Of a stretch of 6,905 bases of DNA, positions 1-6,631 are shown piece after piece; the first letter of the stretch is position 1, and the number at the start of each line of letters is the position of its first letter. This DNA comes from Thermoplasmata archaeon. Lineage in GTDB: Archaea; Thermoplasmatota; Thermoplasmata; Thermoplasmatales; Thermoplasmataceae. The stretch spans positions 1 to 6,905 of the forward strand of contig JAKBQK010000423.1 of NCBI GenBank assembly GCA_021835265.1, read 5' to 3'. A model generated the notes under the pieces. The model had not been told where the DNA came from and made no database searches. It was given only the letters and a program-made list of their open reading frames with translations. Made by a program: the position numbers and the translations under genes.

Positions 1-422
1 CCAATTTTCAACTGATTGATCCAATTGCGCACCTTCTCCGTGGTAACCTTCTCAAACTTTTTGAACTGAAGAGAGCCAATATCGACCGAACGGAGAAAGA
101 AGGGATTCTGTATAACTTCGTTTTGAGCAATGAATTCAGGAGTTTCATGGAAGGAGCTGCTCTTCCCGTATTTAACACCCTTGGTGATATACAGAAGGAA
201 AAAGCGACAATGGAGCGCCTTTGGAAAAAGAGAGAAACGCAATTGACCAATAGTTTGCATAACCTTGTAAAACTCTATGGAAATATTTCTGGTATAGCCA
301 ACCTTCCAGAAATACCGGTTTTTTCTCTGGATAATGACTCACGGAAGTGGATACCTGACGATTTAGGCATAGGTAATGACCCCAAAAATGTAAAATATAA
401 TGATGATTCACAGGGAGAGTGA
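1..422 (+). CDS. DUF2130-family protein, C-terminal part (5' end outside window)
   Basis: An open frame enters from the left edge (first full codon at base 3) and ends at TGA 420-422, giving 139 visible residues. An internal TTG at 123 could be mistaken for the start, but the frame is open and conserved upstream of it. The visible part matches the C-terminal pattern I know from DUF2130 proteins: a helix with 'LSNEFRSFMEG', then 'DIQKEKATMERLWKKRE' (family form: ...DL..EKRAM..IWAKREKQI), then 'LVKLYGNISGIANLPEIP' (family form: ..GMYGDLQGI...LPEI..LEL). Members usually begin with a long coiled coil, which would lie outside the window. The family has no established biochemical role; a nuclease-like fold has been suggested, but the relevant residues would not be in this fragment. 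The acidic tail after LPEIP is not conserved. Family assignment is from memory of the motif. Confidence 0.8.
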   Translation, partial: NFQLIDPIAHLLRGNLLKLFELKRANIDRTEKEGILYNFVLSNEFRSFMEGAALPVFNTLGDIQKEKATMERLWKKRETQLTNSLHNLVKLYGNISGIANLPEIPVFSLDNDSRKWIPDDLGIGNDPKNVKYNDDSQGE

Positions 423-549
423 AAACAATTGCGGAAAAGCTTTGGCCGACATGGAAAAGGAAATCAAAAAACAGTTAGACAAAAAACCGATAATGTTTGA
501 ATATATAATCTGGGATTGCATACGGAGAACTAAAGGTGCAACAAGTTGA
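400..549 (+). CDS. Doubtful 49-residue ORF bridging the DUF2130 and HEPN-motif genes
   Basis: A frame opens with tandem ATG codons at 400 and 403, inside the end of the DUF2130 gene, and closes with TGA 547-549. That stop overlaps the TTG start of the next gene (546) in a TTGA junction, the same arrangement seen between mod and res. An alternative ATG at 451 would give 32 residues (starting MEKEIKKQLDKKP). The product would be small, lysine-rich and probably helical, with no motif I recognise and no cysteine pair suggestive of a zinc finger. Against it: no clear ribosome-binding site before 400 or 451, and a candidate TATA box lies inside it. It could equally be a non-coding spacer. Confidence 0.25.
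   Translation: MMIHRESENNCGKALADMEKEIKKQLDKKPIMFEYIIWDCIRRTKGATS
501..508 (+). promoter_or_regulatory. Candidate archaeal TATA box (box A) for the HEPN-motif gene
   Basis: ATATATAA lies in the spacer, about 40 bases before the TTG start at 546. An archaeal start site about 25 bases downstream of box A would fall near 528-532, leaving a leader of about 15 bases that still contains the AGGTG ribosome-binding site. The preceding purine-rich stretch could serve as a BRE. Position and composition fit, but AT-rich DNA gives such matches by chance. Confidence 0.4.
534..538 (+). promoter_or_regulatory. Ribosome-binding site fixing the TTG start at 546
   Basis: AGGTG sits seven bases before the TTG codon at 546. 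It matches the archaeal anti-Shine-Dalgarno sequence and resembles the site before res. An in-frame TAA at 531-533 rules out a longer protein, so this site supports TTG 546 as the true start. Confidence 0.6.
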
Positions 550-1214
550 GTCCTAATAATCAGCCTAGACAGAACATACGAAATTGCGAAGAGATATTAG
601 ATTCCCTCCAGAGCAAAGTCTCAATGGTCAAACAATTATTGGCTGGATTAAAAAATGGTCCAGTTCTGTTGAAAACAACCAACTTTACGAATCTCCTTAT
701 CTGGTCCAGAATCCTAATAAATGAGACAGAGAATCTAAAATCTTGTGATAGGAAAAAATTTGAAGGATGGTACGCGCAATACAGAAGAGAACTCTTTGGA
801 GACGGCTCACATGGCCCCGATCCCTTACTGGATTACTTTATTCAAGCTAGAAATCAACTAGAACATCAAGGAATAATAAAAGTTGGTTGGAGTATAAACA
901 TTCATCATCTAAATATTCCAGGTGACCTGTTGAAATATGGGCCTGCCCCTCCAGGAGCAAGAGGTTTCTTTCTTGGAGACCAGCTCGGTGGGATTGGTTG
1001 GTTAGTTGATCTGCCTAATGGGAGCCAAGCGAAATATTACGTAAACCTTCCCAAGGAGTTTGTAGAAAGTTCTCTTCTCCCTCATAACCCGCCATCAATC
1101 CATTTGATGAACAGGATCCAAAACGCCTCAGTTGAAAGCCTAGCAGAATATTTTATTGGGTACATAGAAAGTATGGTATTATCCGCTGTAAAAGAATTTC
1201 GAGTAACTAGCTAA
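546..1214 (+). CDS. Uncharacterised protein with a HEPN-type RNxxxH motif
   Basis: This is a 222-residue soluble protein with no signal peptide or membrane segment, starting at TTG behind an AGGTG site and ending at TAA. I do not recognise a named family. The N-terminal half is helical and carries, around residues 72-107, an aromatic/charged stretch (FEGWYAQYRRELFG), then DPLLDYFIQARNQLEHQG. R102-N103-x3-H107 matches the Rx4-6H signature, with a polar residue after Arg, that marks the catalytic site of HEPN ribonucleases. Those are metal-independent RNases found in toxin-antitoxin, abortive-infection and CRISPR effectors. The second half (about 112-180) is rich in Gly, Pro and aromatics (PGDLLKYGPAPPGARG, GGIGWLVDLPNGS) and looks beta-rich, followed by a C-terminal helix (190-217). 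The ribonuclease role is inferred from one short motif and its helical setting. It could be a non-catalytic HEPN relative or an unrelated helical protein. Neighbouring restriction genes make a defence role plausible. Confidence 0.75.
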   Translation: MSPNNQPRQNIRNCEEILDSLQSKVSMVKQLLAGLKNGPVLLKTTNFTNLLIWSRILINETENLKSCDRKKFEGWYAQYRRELFGDGSHGPDPLLDYFIQARNQLEHQGIIKVGWSINIHHLNIPGDLLKYGPAPPGARGFFLGDQLGGIGWLVDLPNGSQAKYYVNLPKEFVESSLLPHNPPSIHLMNRIQNASVESLAEYFIGYIESMVLSAVKEFRVTS

Positions 1215-1215
1215 T

Positions 1216-1241
1216 GTCACTAAACTTGTAATTTTAGTAAC
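1216..1241 (+). terminator. Weak hairpin after the HEPN-motif gene, possible terminator
   Basis: GTCACTAAA (1216-1224) and TTTAGTAAC (1233-1241) pair over nine positions with one mismatch around an eight-base loop, starting directly after the stop codon. The left arm recurs with one change as GCCACTAAAC at 1242-1251, a 26-base offset direct repeat. T-rich patches (ATTTTAG, GATTTTAAT) follow, as in archaeal terminators. The stem is AT-rich and weak, and a protein-binding site is an alternative. Confidence 0.3.
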
Positions 1242-1869
1242 GCCACTAAACACTGGATTTTAATAACATATGCGTCCCTAAATCCTATGAATTAAATGAC
1301 GCCTGCTTTCGACTATATTCGAGCATGAACTCAGGAAGTGTTCATACAATGCTCCAACACAAGATACACACAAGGAGAGATACTCATGAGGTCGGAACTG
1401 GAAAGAGTGACAGAAGATATGGCAGATTATGTCGATCTGGATCTTCTAAGGCACATCATCATCTATGGAAATAAGAGATCTATGAAGATGCTCAGCCCCC
1501 TCATCATTGCGAAGGACCTCAGGGACACAAAGTCCGTCCCGTACTTCAATGTTAACATGATGGAGAAACCGACATAAATCAAAATCTATCGAAACATAGC
1601 CCGAATGTTCGGCAAAGGACAAGAGGTGGAGGAGGTGATGAACAGATGCAATGAGATGCTTCCACCAGGGTTTCTCATTGTCCTGTACGAGGTTGATTTC
1701 CTCTAGGATTATGATATTCTCTACCACATAATGAGGCACTCCAAAGTCAATATCATCCTGCTGACGCAGAAGGTATACCAGTACAAGAACATGAACCATG
1801 AGAACGTTAAGACGTCACTTCAGCCTGATCGTGTCGTATTCCATGAATACAGCACTGAATCAGGCTTAA

Positions 1870-2163
1870 GTGGAGGTGAAAGGCAAACCGCTCAAGAACC
1901 TTGGAGATTGGGATTTGCTGATAGTGGCAGCACTAGTCAAGAATCAGAATACCAACATGGAGTATTCCGAAATTTCAGCATCCGTTCATTTCTTGCTCAG
2001 AGGAGTGAGCAGTTCCACAATCCTCCAGAACGTTAACTACTTGCAGAACCTTGGCCTTATCACACTGATCAAGAAGAAAATAGGCATATGTTATACAATG
2101 GAGACGCAAATATTATTATCTGATCAGTCTATAGTTAATGCAGAGCTTAGAAAGAGGCTATAA
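1870..2163 (+). CDS. Winged-helix domain ORF, remnant of the Orc1/Cdc6-like gene
   Basis: A 97-codon open frame starts at GTG 1870 and ends at TAA 2161-2163, one base before the mod ATG. Residues roughly 12-75 read as a winged helix-turn-helix: helix 1 'DWDLLIVAALVKN', a middle helix near 'MEYSEISASVHF', recognition helix 'SSSTILQNVNYLQNLGL', then a wing around 'ITLIKKKIGICYT'. In Orc1/Cdc6 this is the C-terminal origin-binding domain. The frame is uninterrupted while the ATPase part upstream is riddled with lesions, so it may survive as a small DNA-binding protein. Against this, GTG 1870 lacks a convincing upstream ribosome-binding site (GGAGGTGA at 1872-1879 lies after it), and 97 codons can stay open by chance. 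Best treated as part of the pseudogene unless expression is shown. Confidence 0.35.
   Translation: MEVKGKPLKNLGDWDLLIVAALVKNQNTNMEYSEISASVHFLLRGVSSSTILQNVNYLQNLGLITLIKKKIGICYTMETQILLSDQSIVNAELRKRL
2107..2120 (+). promoter_or_regulatory. Candidate TATA box for the mod-res operon
   Basis: CAAATATTATTATC contains an archaeal box A-like run about 50 bases before the mod ATG. Transcription starting about 25 bases downstream (near 2138) would give a short leader containing the GAGG ribosome-binding site. It lies inside the wing-coding end of the Orc1-like remnant. Weak because the surroundings are AT-rich. Confidence 0.25.
2154..2157 (+). promoter_or_regulatory. Ribosome-binding site fixing the mod start at 2165
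   Basis: GAGG lies seven bases before ATG 2165. The in-frame upstream ATG at 2138 has no such site and would add only nine residues (MQSLERGYK) that overlap the preceding frame, so 2165 is preferred. Confidence 0.5.
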
Positions 2164-2164
2164 A

Positions 2165-4045
2165 ATGGAAAAAGATGAGAAATTTGTGGAACTTCTATGG
2201 CATGATAAGTATAAAAAAATGGAATTAGAGCATAGAACCTCGCTTGACCACCCTAACCTACCATTTCAAGTTATAGAGACTGTTAATAAACCTAGGGGTA
2301 AGGGTGGTATAAACACATCTCTGTTTCCTGAAGATGAATGGCCAGATAATTATCCAAAGGATTGGAAAAACAAACTTATGTGGGGAGATAACAAACTTGT
2401 AATGTCCTCCCTACTAAAACAAGGGTGGGCGGGAAAGATAAACTTAATTTATATTGACCCGCCATTCTATACAGGAGCCGATTTTTCTTATAAAACACAG
2501 ATTGATGACACAGAAGTTGAAAAGGAGCCGTCAATAATAGAGCAGAGAGCCTATAAGGATACTTGGAATGGTGGGATTGCCTCCTACTTGCGGTATATGT
2601 ATGAAAGGCTGGTCTTAATGAAAGAACTGCTAGCCGAAAATGGATCTATATATGTCCATCTTGACTGGCACGTAAGTCATTATGTTAAAGTGATGATGGA
2701 TGAGATTTTTGGATATGATAATTTTAGAAATGAAATCATATGGCATTACTTTGTGTCAGGTAAATATCCTAATGAATTTGCCAGAGATCATGATGTAATT
2801 TATGTTTATTCTAGGACTGGAAATGTAGTTTTTAATTATGAAAAAGAGTTAGATGAGTGTTTATATTATGAAAAATCTTCCAAACGACAAATAGTAAAGG
2901 GTGATGACGGTAAAGAGTATTACAAGTATAATGGTGAACTTAGAACTTTTATAAAACAAGTCTCGGAAACTTGGGACATAAATAAGGTTAAAAGAGATGG
3001 AACGGAAATATTGGGTTATAATAATCAAAAGCCTGAAGCACTATTGAAACGAATTATAAAAGCTTCCTCTAACCCGGGTGATATAGTTGCCGACTTTTTC
3101 TGTGGTTCTGGTACTACTCTTGCTATAGCAGAAAAACTTGGGAGAAGGTGGATAGGTTCTGATTTATCAAAGTATGCTATTCAAGTGACAAGAAAAAGAA
3201 TGCTTGACATACATGATTCAAAAGATTTAATAGAAGAGAAAAAGGATAAATATGGTATGCCAGCGAGACCGTTTGAATTGTGGAACATAGGAAACTATGA
3301 ACTCGCTTATTGGAAGGAGAATCCTGAAGACTACCTTTCATTCATGATCAAATTGTACAAGTCCAAACCGTTAGGTGGTTATAAATACATACAGGCTTCA
3401 AAAGACAACAGGGCGGTCCACATTGGGCCAATCAATGCACCTATTTCTATGGAGGAGGTTAGAAATTTTGTTTCTGAATGTGTCTCAAGCAGATTCACCA
3501 AAGCTGATGTCCTTGGATGGGAATGGAATTATGAAGTGAACGAACTTGCAAAAAAGGTTGCGGAAAGAGAAGGTATAGAACTTTATCTTATACAAATACC
3601 AAATGTAAACGAGTTAAAGTCAGCACTGGCTGGCACGAAATTCGACTTAAAATTGTTAAAAATCCCTGACCAAGTGATAGAAAAGAGCTTAATTCCAGCA
3701 ATCAAATTTAACTCGCTTGCATATTTAGAAATTTCAAAGAAGATCAAAGGAAAGGAAATAGCAATAAAAATTGAAGACTTCCAAATACCAGAAACCTCGG
3801 ATGTTTCCGATATCATTAGACAAATAAAGAACTCACGCCAATTAATTGACTATTGGGCAATTGATTGGGATTATAAGAGCGATACCTTTCACAACCAATG
3901 GCAGAGCTATAGGACAAAAAAAGACTTAAAAGTTGAGTATGATGCTAGACATATTTACAAAGATAGTAAAGAACACACAATAATGGTTAAGGTCGTTGAC
4001 GTGTTTGGAAATGATACCAATAAAATTCTGAAGGTGAAAACTTGA
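2165..4045 (+). CDS. mod: Type III restriction-modification system methyltransferase subunit (Mod)
   Basis: This is a 626-residue cytoplasmic DNA methyltransferase that uses S-adenosylmethionine. In Type III systems Mod methylates N6-adenine on one strand of an asymmetric site and gives Res its specificity. Motif order is beta-class. Motif IV is DPPF (98-101) in 'LIYIDPPFYTGADF'. A conserved stretch at 158-183 ('NGSIYVHLDWH') precedes a putative target-recognition domain (about 185-285). Motif X (NQKPEALL, 287-294) and SAM-binding motif I 'FFCGSGTT' (311-318) follow, then 'IGSDLS' (330-335). DPPF instead of DPPY is a tolerated variant. Residues 350-580 form an alpha/beta extension without a motif I can name. 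The last 40 residues ('HIYKDSKEHTIMVKVVD', 'FGNDT') look like a PKD-type beta-sandwich. The recognition region (2701-3060) is only about 29% GC against 42-47% in flanking 60-base blocks, suggesting domain exchange. The gene overlaps res by four bases. Type III assignment rests on motif order plus the adjacent res; the methylated base is inferred. Confidence 0.93.
   Translation: MEKDEKFVELLWHDKYKKMELEHRTSLDHPNLPFQVIETVNKPRGKGGINTSLFPEDEWPDNYPKDWKNKLMWGDNKLVMSSLLKQGWAGKINLIYIDPPFYTGADFSYKTQIDDTEVEKEPSIIEQRAYKDTWNGGIASYLRYMYERLVLMKELLAENGSIYVHLDWHVSHYVKVMMDEIFGYDNFRNEIIWHYFVSGKYPNEFARDHDVIYVYSRTGNVVFNYEKELDECLYYEKSSKRQIVKGDDGKEYYKYNGELRTFIKQVSETWDINKVKRDGTEILGYNNQKPEALLKRIIKASSNPGDIVADFFCGSGTTLAIAEKLGRRWIGSDLSKYAIQVTRKRMLDIHDSKDLIEEKKDKYGMPARPFELWNIGNYELAYWKENPEDYLSFMIKLYKSKPLGGYKYIQASKDNRAVHIGPINAPISMEEVRNFVSECVSSRFTKADVLGWEWNYEVNELAKKVAEREGIELYLIQIPNVNELKSALAGTKFDLKLLKIPDQVIEKSLIPAIKFNSLAYLEISKKIKGKEIAIKIEDFQIPETSDVSDIIRQIKNSRQLIDYWAIDWDYKSDTFHNQWQSYRTKKDLKVEYDARHIYKDSKEHTIMVKVVDVFGNDTNKILKVKT
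4032..4036 (+). promoter_or_regulatory. Ribosome-binding site and TTGA overlap for res
   Basis: AGGTG, within AAGGTGAAAAC, sits five bases before the TTG start at 4042. The mod stop TGA (4043-4045) overlaps that start as TTGA, so res translation is probably coupled to mod. The same TTGA geometry and AGGTG motif occur at 534-549. Confidence 0.65.
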
Positions 4046-6570
4046 ATCCTACGGACATTTTGAACCCGGAAAGAAGAGACAAAAGCAGGAGCTATTTGGT
4101 TAACAAACTTAGGAAAGCAGTTTACTTGTGGAGAAACGTTGGTTATCCTGGAACGACAAACACCACAAAGAGACTCCTAAACTATTGGTTTAATGAAGAT
4201 CATGTAGTTGATAATGAGAAGTTCGAATTCTGGTATGCGCAAAGAGAATCCATAGAGGCTCTAATTTACGTCTATGAAGTGATGAAAAAAAGAGCTTTCA
4301 TAGACTTGGCTAGGGAATTTGGTGATGGCCCAATAGGTTTTTATGATCCCAGCACCGACCTTTATCCACTTTACGGATTCAAGATGGCTACTGGCTCTGG
4401 GAAGACCTACGTTATGGCCCTTACAATAGTTTGGCAACTATTCAACTACAATTTAGAAAACAAGATTGACTACAATTCGAAATTCCTAATGATAGCTGGG
4501 GAAAAGAATGTTATTTATGACAGGCTCAAAAGAGATTATCAGGACGCTAAAATATTCACAAGTTTACCACTAATCCCACCCGAATGGATTGATGCTTTTG
4601 ACTTAAAAGTAATTTTGAAGGAGGATCCATTTTATACTATACCTGAGTCTGTCTTATTCCTCACCAATATACAACAACTACAGGAAAAAGCAAGCAGAAA
4701 GAAGGAGGCGGAAGAATTTGTAGATGATGTGTTAGAACTTAAGGAAGTAAATCGAACTAACATATCACAAGAGAATAGAATAAAAGAGGTTCTTGAAAAA
4801 ATACCAAATATAATGATCCTTAAAGATGAGGCTCACCACATTTACAGCTATGAAAAAAAATGGAAGAACATTCTGGTTGAACTCCATAAACACTTAGAAT
4901 CCAGTTTTGGGAAGGGAATAATCGCTGAACTGGACTTCTCCGCCACCCCCAAATTGGAAAATGGTGCCCTATTCCCTTGGCTGATCGTCGATTTCACCTT
5001 GAAAGAAGCTATAGAGATGAGTATTGTTAAGAGACCGCTAAAGGGTATCGTCTCTGATGCAACTGAAATATCATCCAAAAACGTAGTAGAGAGATACGAA
5101 GCTTGGATAGAGGCGGGAATACGGAGATGGCAGGAATATAAGAACGCCTTATCCAAGCTATCAAAGAAGCCGATAATATTTTTTCAATCTCCAAACAATA
5201 ATGATGCAGACGATCTAAAAGATTACCTGAGTACACTCCCTGGGTTGAAGGATAAAATTCTCCTTATTCATACAGACAGTACCGGAGAGGTTGTTAAATC
5301 TGATATAGAAGAGGCCAGAAAATTTGCTCAGAATATAGACAGTGACGATAACCCGTATGAAGTTATTGTAAGCACTATGATGTTAAACGAGGGCTGGGAC
5401 GTCAGGAACGTCAATGTCATTGTCGGATTAAGATCATATACATCTGAAAGGAACGTTCTTCCAGAGCAAGTCATTGGAAGGGGGCTCAGAAAGATGTTTC
5501 CCGACCAGAACGCCGATGTCAAACAATCAGTGAATGTTCTAGAGGTTATAGGACCGCCCGGATTAATGCAGATAATAGAAGAGCTTGAAAAAGAAGAGAA
5601 CATCACATTTGGAACCGTTAACGTTGGGTCCCAGCTCAACATGACAACTATCTACGTTGATATGGATATGATCTCCAAGGACATAGAAATCCCACTCCTA
5701 ACACAGAGAGTAATTATAAGGGAATTTCAAATAGACGAGAACATTTTGGACAAACTCCGGGCTCTTTCCCTGCCATTGGAAAACAAAGTGCTTATGACAA
5801 CTTACAAAGCGGTTGATATGATTACAAATGTGGTGGCAATAGAGAGAGTTTGGGATCTTCCAGTGCCCCAAGATACAAAGAGTGTGATTGCATACTATAC
5901 AGATAGGATACTGAAACAACTTAAACTGCCGAATATGTTTTCGGATTTCTATCCTCTCGTAAAATCTTACGTTGAGACGAAACTGTTCAATCAAAAGGTT
6001 GAATTAAACGATCCACGAGTCTTATTTCAATTGAGCACTCCTGAAATACAGGAAAAGCTAATCAATCTGTTTGTCGATAGCTTAAAGGATCTGGCATATT
6101 CGGAGAGGGAACCGACGCGTTATGATTTCATAAAAATATCCGGCACTCAACCCTTTGTATGGACAAAAAAAGTTTATTCTTCAAAAAGATGCGTTTTTAA
6201 CTATGTTCCTTGTGATAATGATTACGAGGTGAAATTTTCAAAATTCCTGAACTCTGCGAATGATGTAAATTCTTTCTGTAAGATTGTTTCAAAGGTTGGT
6301 TTCTTTGTGGAATACAGAGATTCAAGTGGGAATCTTCGATATTACTATCCGGATTTTATAGTCAACACGGAAGATACGCATTTTGTACTGGAAACGAAAG
6401 GAAGAGAGGATGTGGATGTCGAATTTAAAGATAAGAGGATAGTTGTTTGGTGTGAAGACGCTTCCAATATCACAGGTAAGGAATGGAAATTTGCAAGAAT
6501 TAATGAAGAAGATTTCGAAAAGTACCATTTTGATAATTTGAAAGAGTTGATTAAGGCTTTGGCTGGTTAA
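4042..6570 (+). CDS. res: Type III restriction endonuclease subunit (Res), SF2 helicase plus nuclease
   Basis: This is an 842-residue cytoplasmic subunit that, in complex with Mod, uses ATP to move or switch along DNA between sites and then cuts. An N-terminal 'FEFWYAQRESIEALIY' (61-76) resembles a Q-motif. Superfamily 2 helicase motifs follow: Walker A ATGSGKT (116-122), motif Ia-like 'FLMIAGEKNVIYDR' (148-161), DEAH (262-265, DEAHHIY), motif III FSATP (299-303), motif V 'TMMLNEGWDV' (445-454) and motif VI 'QVIGRGLRKM' (476-485) with its arginine finger. A PD-(D/E)XK nuclease closes the protein: E729 helix, PDF with D771, and E784-x-K786 (ETKGRED). All catalytic residues I looked for are present, so the enzyme appears intact. 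At 842 residues it is shorter than the ~970-residue EcoP1I/EcoP15I type. The TTG start is chosen from the AGGTG site and the four-base overlap with mod. An A8 run at 4853-4860 lies just after the DEAH codons. Confidence 0.94.
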   Translation: MNPTDILNPERRDKSRSYLVNKLRKAVYLWRNVGYPGTTNTTKRLLNYWFNEDHVVDNEKFEFWYAQRESIEALIYVYEVMKKRAFIDLAREFGDGPIGFYDPSTDLYPLYGFKMATGSGKTYVMALTIVWQLFNYNLENKIDYNSKFLMIAGEKNVIYDRLKRDYQDAKIFTSLPLIPPEWIDAFDLKVILKEDPFYTIPESVLFLTNIQQLQEKASRKKEAEEFVDDVLELKEVNRTNISQENRIKEVLEKIPNIMILKDEAHHIYSYEKKWKNILVELHKHLESSFGKGIIAELDFSATPKLENGALFPWLIVDFTLKEAIEMSIVKRPLKGIVSDATEISSKNVVERYEAWIEAGIRRWQEYKNALSKLSKKPIIFFQSPNNNDADDLKDYLSTLPGLKDKILLIHTDSTGEVVKSDIEEARKFAQNIDSDDNPYEVIVSTMMLNEGWDVRNVNVIVGLRSYTSERNVLPEQVIGRGLRKMFPDQNADVKQSVNVLEVIGPPGLMQIIEELEKEENITFGTVNVGSQLNMTTIYVDMDMISKDIEIPLLTQRVIIREFQIDENILDKLRALSLPLENKVLMTTYKAVDMITNVVAIERVWDLPVPQDTKSVIAYYTDRILKQLKLPNMFSDFYPLVKSYVETKLFNQKVELNDPRVLFQLSTPEIQEKLINLFVDSLKDLAYSEREPTRYDFIKISGTQPFVWTKKVYSSKRCVFNYVPCDNDYEVKFSKFLNSANDVNSFCKIVSKVGFFVEYRDSSGNLRYYYPDFIVNTEDTHFVLETKGREDVDVEFKDKRIVVWCEDASNITGKEWKFARINEEDFEKYHFDNLKELIKALAG

Positions 6571-6631
6571 TGGTAAACCCATGCTAGGCAACCATAGCAC
6601 AGCTATATTCTGCAACATATATTGGTTCTCA

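Larger units (their letters stand above)
1325..2163 (+). pseudogene. Decayed Orc1/Cdc6-like AAA+ ATPase
   Basis: The reading frame 1338-1860 preserves the order of an Orc1/Cdc6 AAA+ domain: an N-terminal 'GEILMRSELERVTEDM' segment, the P-loop strand 'HIIIYG', then 'IIAKDLRD', 'VPYFNVN', 'IYRNIARMFG', Walker B 'FLIVLYEVDFL', 'DYDILYHIMRHS', and the sensor-1 strand 'VNIILLTQ'. Damage is extensive. Walker A reads GNKRSMKM (1467-1490) instead of GxxxxGK[ST]. Walker B has Tyr for the first Asp (TAC at 1686). There are in-frame TAA (1575-1577) and TAG (1704-1706). The likely original ATG at 1325 is in another frame, implying a shift near 1341. After 'VVFHEYSTE' the frame is lost, and homology resumes in another frame as a winged-helix domain (about 1895-2150). 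The lid domain expected between them is largely absent, suggesting a deletion. Intact relatives are replication initiators or their plasmid/viral paralogues that bind origins with ATP. The ATPase here must be dead. Family assignment is by motif order, read by eye. Confidence 0.75.

Noticed and set aside
1704..1706. In-frame TAG in the Orc1-like gene read as pyrrolysine
   Set aside because: Some Thermoplasmata-related archaea recode TAG, and no gene here ends in TAG. But the same gene also has an in-frame TAA, frame changes and ruined Walker motifs, so simple decay (GAG to TAG) explains it better.
1446..1799. 117-residue minus-strand ORF
   Set aside because: Antisense to the Orc1/Cdc6-like remnant, whose plus-strand motifs are recognisable; histidine/leucine-rich shadow translation.
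1731..2036. 101-residue plus-strand ORF as an independent gene
   Set aside because: Its first 45 residues are the middle of the AAA+ remnant after the TAG. The rest is a wrong-frame reading of the winged-helix segment (Ser/Gln/Glu-rich).
2138..2164. Longer Mod start at ATG 2138
   Set aside because: No ribosome-binding site before it; GAGG seven bases before ATG 2165 supports the shorter protein.
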